Origin: an uncultured Desulfurellaceae bacterium
GTDB lineage: Bacteria; Campylobacterota_A; Desulfurellia; Desulfurellales; Hippeaceae
DNA length: 10,571 bases
Direction: 5' to 3'
Assembly (NCBI GenBank): GCA_913056505.1
Contig: CAJXLZ010000020.1
Span: forward strand, 1-10,571
Numbering within the stretch: position 1 is the first letter of the stretch; each line of letters opens with the position of its first letter. A model generated the notes under the pieces. It did not search any database. It was not told the DNA's origin and worked only from the letters and a program-made list of their open reading frames with translations. This document shows positions 7,321-10,571 of this stretch, piece by piece. The position numbers were made by a program, and so were the translations under genes.

Positions 7321-7348
7321 TTGACAAAAGATTAGTTTTTAGTAAATT
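7321..7348 (+). promoter_or_regulatory. Probable sigma-70 promoter for sdhCDAB
   Basis: A perfect TTGACA at 7321-7326 is followed after 16 bases by TAAATT (7343-7348), which matches four of six -10 positions. This would give a leader of about 60 bases before sdhC. The nine-base element AGTAAATTT occurs twice here (7341-7349 and 7355-7363). Activity is inferred from position and consensus only; fumC read-through may also supply sdh transcripts. Confidence 0.5.
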
Positions 7349-7368
7349 TGTTTAAGTAAATTTAAGAA

Positions 7369-7404
7369 AGGGGGTTGAGGCTATACATCTATTTTGGTAT
7401 AGCC
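7369..7404 (+). promoter_or_regulatory. sdhC leader: AGGGGG ribosome site followed by an 8-bp hairpin
   Basis: AGGGGG at 7369-7374 is the same ribosome-site form that sits seven bases before mdh (4831-4836) and sdhB (10035-10040). Here it is 40 bases before the sdhC ATG. Between them, GGCTATAC (7379-7386) and GTATAGCC (7397-7404) form a perfect 8-bp stem with a ten-base loop. Folding would shorten the effective distance to about 14 bases. The only nearer ribosome-site candidate is a weak GAGAAG at 7405-7410. Confidence 0.5.
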
Positions 7405-7414
7405 GAGAAGCAGT

Positions 7415-7792
7415 ATGGATTGGTATAAGGGACGTATTCATCATATTCAGTACAAATGGCATGAAGGGTTCGTGGCTTGGTTGCTTCATCGTATCACGGG
7501 TTTGTTGTTGATTATTTATCTCTTTATGCATGAGTGGGTGATATCCACACTTCAAAGTCCGGCATCGTTCAATAGTGCAATGGCGGTATTGGAGAATCCT
7601 GTGTTTAAGGTATTAGAGCTAGGGTTATGGCTAGTCGCGTCATATCATGCTATAAACGGTTTAAGGGTGATTTTGGTTAACTTTTTGGGAGCAGCTGAGA
7701 GGGATAATTATGTGGGTAACGTTTGGATTTTCTGGGTCATCTTTGCCATAGTATTTATAGCTGGTGCCATACCTATGGTTATGCACCTTTAA
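7415..7792 (+). CDS. sdhC: Succinate dehydrogenase cytochrome b anchor subunit SdhC
   Basis: One of two membrane anchors of succinate:quinone oxidoreductase; it binds haem b and forms part of the quinone site. The 125-residue protein has three hydrophobic helices (about 20-43, 64-90, 102-123). The SdhC-type signature WLLHRITGLLL (22-32) is followed by His39 in helix 1 and SYHAINGLR (77-85) in helix 2; His78 aligns with E. coli SdhC His84. No in-frame start exists further upstream, because a TAG stop lies at 7400-7402, so ATG 7415 is secure despite the poor local ribosome site. It is clearly similar to the next gene product, with the same R-(I/V)-(T/S)-G and YH-x-I-N-G elements at matching positions. 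It is the first gene of the sdhCDAB order familiar from E. coli. Confidence 0.9.
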   Translation: MDWYKGRIHHIQYKWHEGFVAWLLHRITGLLLIIYLFMHEWVISTLQSPASFNSAMAVLENPVFKVLELGLWLVASYHAINGLRVILVNFLGAAERDNYVGNVWIFWVIFAIVFIAGAIPMVMHL

Positions 7793-7813
7793 AACAGGGA
7801 GGTAAATGTTAAA

Positions 7814-8188
7814 ATGATGTACATGAGAGGTTTCATAGACAGGTATCAAGGAAGCGCTAAAAGCGGTGAATGGAATTGGCTGTTACAGAGGGTGTCAGGT
7901 GTAGCGCTACTTGTTTTGCTTTTGGGGCATTTTTTTATTGAGCATTTTTCCGGCGGCGGCGGATTAACATATCAGGCTGTGGCAGCAAGACTTTCTTCCT
8001 CGGGTTGGAAATTGTTTGATTTAACATTTGTTATTTTTGCACTTTATCACGGCATAAACGGTATTTTTATGAACATAGAGGATTATGTGCATTCCGGATG
8101 GAGAGTGTTCTGGAAGGGATTTTTCTGGATCGTGGGAGTGATCTATCTGGTTTTGGCAGCTATAACGATATTGCCATTCAAGGGTTAA
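7814..8188 (+). CDS. sdhD: Succinate dehydrogenase membrane anchor subunit SdhD
   Basis: Second membrane anchor of succinate dehydrogenase, 124 residues with three hydrophobic helices (about 22-45, 66-88, 98-120). WNWLLQRVSGVALL (20-33), His39 in helix 1 and LYHGINGIFMNIEDYV (77-92) in helix 2 are the recognisable features; His79 aligns with E. coli SdhD His71, a haem b ligand. An AGGGAGG site (7796-7802) lies 11 bases before ATG 7814. ATG 7817 is an alternative start that would shorten the protein by one residue. The gap from sdhC is 21 bases. The assignment as SdhD and not a second SdhC rests on order and the weaker RxSG context. Similarity to SdhC suggests the two arose by duplication. It would pair with SdhC in the inner membrane and hold SdhAB on the cytoplasmic face. 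Confidence 0.88.
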   Translation: MMYMRGFIDRYQGSAKSGEWNWLLQRVSGVALLVLLLGHFFIEHFSGGGGLTYQAVAARLSSSGWKLFDLTFVIFALYHGINGIFMNIEDYVHSGWRVFWKGFFWIVGVIYLVLAAITILPFKG

Positions 8189-8208
8189 TTATAAGGAGGC
8201 TTTAAATA

Positions 8209-10032
8209 ATGGCTGATATAAGTACAGGTAATGTTAGAGTGGAGGAATTTGATGTTGTTATAGTCGGTGCCGGTGGAGCCGGTCTTGCTGCCGCTGTGCA
8301 GACAGGCCAGGCGAAGCTTAAAACGGCTGTAATTTCGGAAGTTTATCCGACAAGATCTCACACGGTTTCGGCGCAAGGCGGAATCAATGCTGCTTTGGCT
8401 AATATGGATGAAGATTATTGGATATGGCATATGTATGATACTGTAAAGGGTGCGGATTATCTTGGTGATCAGGATGCCATAGAGTATTTTACAAAGAATG
8501 CACCTAAGACGATTTTAGAGCTTGAACATTGGGGTATGCCTTTTTCAAGAACGGAGGAAGGCAAGATTTATCAGCGTGCCTTCGGTGGGCAGATGAGGAA
8601 TTTCGGTGAGGATATTGCCCACAGGGCATGTGCTGTTGCCGATAGGTCTGGTCATTCTCTGTTGCATACACTATTTGAGCGAACACTAAGACCGGATATA
8701 GCACCCTATGTTAGTTACTATTCTGAATATTACGCTATGGAGTTGTTTAGAGATGAAGAAACAGGAGCGGCTGTAGGTGTACTTGCCTGGGATATGGTCA
8801 ACGGCGGTTTTCATCTGTTTATAGGCTATGCTGTAATTTTTGCTACAGGCGGAAACACAAGGAACTTTAGGACCAATACAAATGCTCATGTTAATGCGGG
8901 TATAGGATGGACGATGTGCCTTAAAGCCGGACTTCCGGTTAAAGATCCTGAATTTGTACAGTTTCACCCAACAGGCATTTATGGTGTTGGAAACCTCATT
9001 ACAGAAGGTGTTAGAGGTGAGGGCGGCTATCTACTCAACTCAAAGGGCGAACGGTTTATGAAAAAATATGCCCCACATGTGCTTGATCTTGCATCGCGTG
9101 ATGTTGTTTCCCGTTCTATGGCTATGGAAGTTATGGAAGGAAGAGGTGTTGGACCTAAGAAGGACCACTGTTTGCTGAAGCTTGATCACTTGGGTCGTGA
9201 CTTTATTATGGATAAACTCCCTGGTATCTGGGAGCTGGCTTATAAATTTGTCGGTGTTGATTGTACAAAAGAACCTATACCGGTACAACCTACAGCGCAC
9301 TATCACATGGGCGGTATTCCGACCAATGTTAATGCTGAGGTTGTTACATACGATGGTGAAAAAGAGATTCCTGTTCCAGGATTGTATGCAGCCGGAGAGT
9401 GTGCATGTCCATCAGTGCATGGCTCAAACAGGCTCGGATGCAACTCCCTGCTTGACCTTGTTGTTACAGGCAAATTAGCAGGTGCCAATGCTGCTAAATG
9501 GATTATAGAGGATAAACCTGTATTCCCGAATCCACCTATTGAGTTTGTTGCAGATAAGTATGGCAAAGAGACAATAGAGAGGGTTAAGGCATATTTTGAC
9601 GGCGGCCCAGGAACAATTAAGATGGATGATATATGGGAAGATATGCGTGACACAATGCAGGAAAATATGTCTGTCTTTAGAATAGAAAAGATGATGGCAA
9701 AAGAGGTTGAGATTCTGAAGGGTTATGAAGAGAAATTCAAAGAAGTAGGCTTAACAGATAAGAGCCATACATTTAATACAGAACTGGCTGAAATATTTGA
9801 CCTCGAATCATTGATATATGTATCCAGGGTTGAGACTGAAGCTGCATTAGCAAGAAAGGAAAGCAGGGGCGCTCATTCAAGGGATGATTACCCTGAAAGG
9901 GATGATGCCAATTGGATGAAACATACATTTGCAACAATGGGCAAAGATGGAAATGTGGAGATTCAGTATGTGCCTGTTAGGACAAAACCTTTGACAGCTC
10001 CTACATTCCAACCTAAGAAGAGAGTTTACTAA
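8209..10032 (+). CDS. sdhA: Succinate dehydrogenase flavoprotein subunit SdhA
   Basis: Catalytic subunit that oxidises succinate to fumarate (or the reverse) at a covalently bound FAD, on the cytoplasmic side of the membrane. The 607-residue protein has the dinucleotide motif VGAGGAGLAAA (19-29) and SEVYPTRSHTVSAQGG (43-58), where His51 is the expected covalent FAD attachment residue. Further motifs are FHPTG (252-256), TEGVRGEGG (265-273), ASRDVVSRSM (295-304) with Arg297 aligned to the catalytic Arg286 of E. coli SdhA, PTAHYHMGGIPTN (361-373) with His364, and GSNRLGCNSLLDLVVTG (405-421) with Arg408. The tail KPLTAPTFQPKKRVY resembles SdhA C-termini. Start: ATG 8209 has a strong TAAGGAGG site (8192-8199). 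The E. coli-like sequence and sdhCDAB order favour annotation as dehydrogenase, but reverse operation as fumarate reductase cannot be excluded. Confidence 0.97.
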   Translation: MADISTGNVRVEEFDVVIVGAGGAGLAAAVQTGQAKLKTAVISEVYPTRSHTVSAQGGINAALANMDEDYWIWHMYDTVKGADYLGDQDAIEYFTKNAPKTILELEHWGMPFSRTEEGKIYQRAFGGQMRNFGEDIAHRACAVADRSGHSLLHTLFERTLRPDIAPYVSYYSEYYAMELFRDEETGAAVGVLAWDMVNGGFHLFIGYAVIFATGGNTRNFRTNTNAHVNAGIGWTMCLKAGLPVKDPEFVQFHPTGIYGVGNLITEGVRGEGGYLLNSKGERFMKKYAPHVLDLASRDVVSRSMAMEVMEGRGVGPKKDHCLLKLDHLGRDFIMDKLPGIWELAYKFVGVDCTKEPIPVQPTAHYHMGGIPTNVNAEVVTYDGEKEIPVPGLYAAGECACPSVHGSNRLGCNSLLDLVVTGKLAGANAAKWIIEDKPVFPNPPIEFVADKYGKETIERVKAYFDGGPGTIKMDDIWEDMRDTMQENMSVFRIEKMMAKEVEILKGYEEKFKEVGLTDKSHTFNTELAEIFDLESLIYVSRVETEAALARKESRGAHSRDDYPERDDANWMKHTFATMGKDGNVEIQYVPVRTKPLTAPTFQPKKRVY

Positions 10033-10047
10033 TAAGGGGGATGAGAA

Positions 10048-10571
10048 ATGGCTTTAAAAGAAGGAGATAAAGTAGTATTTAAAATTTTTAGATACGATCC
10101 GGAAAAAGACAAGACTCCCTACTATAAGGATTATGAGGTCACTATCGAACGTAACGGTATGATGGTTTTGGATGGGTTAAACCAGATAAAATGGCAGCAG
10201 GATCCTACCTTGACCTATAGAAGGAGTTGTAGAGAGGGCGTTTGCGGTTCTGATGGTATGAATATAAACGGCGTAAATACAACGTCTTGTATGTCTCATA
10301 TAGAGGATTACAATAGCAATGTATTGACAATCAAACCACTTCCAGGTTTTCCTATAATAAAAGATTTGGTTTGTGATTTTGAAGATTTCTTTAATAAATA
10401 TTATGTTGTTAAACCTTACTTAATTGAGAAAGATCCACCCCCTGGAAGGGAAAGGTTGCAAAGTCAGGAAGATAGAGCAAAGCTTGATGGTTTGTATGAA
10501 TGTATACTCTGCGGTTGTTGCACAAGCTCATGCCCATCTTACTGGGCTGATCCGGATTATCTTGGGCCATC
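10048..10571 (+). CDS. sdhB: Succinate dehydrogenase iron-sulfur subunit SdhB, 5' part
   Basis: Electron-transfer subunit carrying [2Fe-2S], [4Fe-4S] and [3Fe-4S] clusters between SdhA and the membrane quinone. The first 174 residues are present, and the gene runs off the window end. The N-terminal ferredoxin domain has SCREGVCGSDG (60-70) and Cys81. The [2Fe-2S] ligands would be Cys61, Cys66, Asp69 and Cys81; Asp in the third position also occurs in E. coli SdhB, so it is not a defect. The second domain begins with CILCGCCTSSCPSYW (152-166), giving Cys152, 155, 158 and 162 for the [4Fe-4S] and following cluster. I chose ATG 10048 because AGGGGG (10035-10040) lies seven bases upstream. ATG 10041 abuts that site and is out of frame with the SdhB sequence. 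It follows sdhA by 15 bases. Confidence 0.96.
   Translation, partial: MALKEGDKVVFKIFRYDPEKDKTPYYKDYEVTIERNGMMVLDGLNQIKWQQDPTLTYRRSCREGVCGSDGMNINGVNTTSCMSHIEDYNSNVLTIKPLPGFPIIKDLVCDFEDFFNKYYVVKPYLIEKDPPPGRERLQSQEDRAKLDGLYECILCGCCTSSCPSYWADPDYLGP

Noticed and set aside
7227..7382. TTGAGGCT present twice (7227-7234 and 7375-7382) in the fumC-sdhC gap
   Set aside because: Eight matching bases over about 150 bases is weak, and the flanking bases diverge.
7806..7817. Three-codon mini frame (ATGTTAAAATGA) overlapping the sdhD start
   Set aside because: Its ATG is only three bases from the ribosome site, too close for good initiation, so it is probably chance.
9182..9478. A 98-codon + strand frame inside sdhA
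   Set aside because: It lies out of frame within intact sdhA over conserved SdhA motifs and shows no family features of its own.
10252..10254. Asp in place of a [2Fe-2S] cysteine in SdhB (CGSDG)
   Set aside because: E. coli SdhB has the same Asp ligand, so this is a normal variant and not a lost cluster.
1..10571. Search by eye for CRISPR arrays, insertion sequences, tRNA or rRNA genes, toxin-antitoxin pairs or other accessory systems
   Set aside because: Nothing found: the genes are contiguous housekeeping genes on one strand and the gaps are too short to hold such elements.

Overview
The window reads as ordinary chromosomal core-metabolism DNA from an AT-rich bacterium. Every gene lies on the + strand and almost no space is left uncoded. 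HisZ next to PurA is an arrangement common in Proteobacteria and related phyla. The mdh-fumC-sdhCDAB block and a succinate dehydrogenase with four candidate haem histidines would suit a menaquinone-using anaerobe. My best guess, from memory of gene content and not from any search, is a Desulfurella/Hippea-like organism (Desulfurellales); Deferribacterota would be an alternative. I see no mobile element, CRISPR array, tRNA, rRNA or defence system.

Region 1 (1-4755) is a tightly packed string of seven genes: the 3' end of a class V aminotransferase, hisZ, purA, a HIT-family hydrolase, a small unrecognised protein, aroQ and a cation diffusion facilitator (CDF). Stops and starts overlap at five of the six junctions (GTGA, ATGA, TGATG, TGATG and an 8-base overlap). 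The exception is purA to HIT, which has a 19-base gap and a clear Shine-Dalgarno (SD) site. This suggests one transcript with coupled translation, whose promoter lies upstream of the window.

Region 2 (4752-7217) starts with a consensus-like sigma-70 promoter whose -35 box overlaps the CDF stop codon. It drives mdh (malate dehydrogenase) and fumC (class II fumarase), 16 bases apart.

Region 3 (7218-10571) opens with a 197-base intergenic stretch. It holds an 18-bp perfect inverted repeat, a probable promoter, and an 8-bp hairpin lying between a strong SD-like site and the sdhC start. Then come sdhC, sdhD, sdhA and the first 174 codons of sdhB, which runs off the window.

Regions 2 and 3 together encode the four-carbon arm of the TCA cycle: succinate to fumarate to malate to oxaloacetate, usable in either direction. 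Region 1 serves histidine, purine and shikimate biosynthesis plus metal export. The points most worth a second look are the internally symmetric, probably di-haem anchor of the succinate dehydrogenase, the structured sdhC leader, and the tandem cytoplasmic domains of the CDF protein. I see no clearly novel system here.
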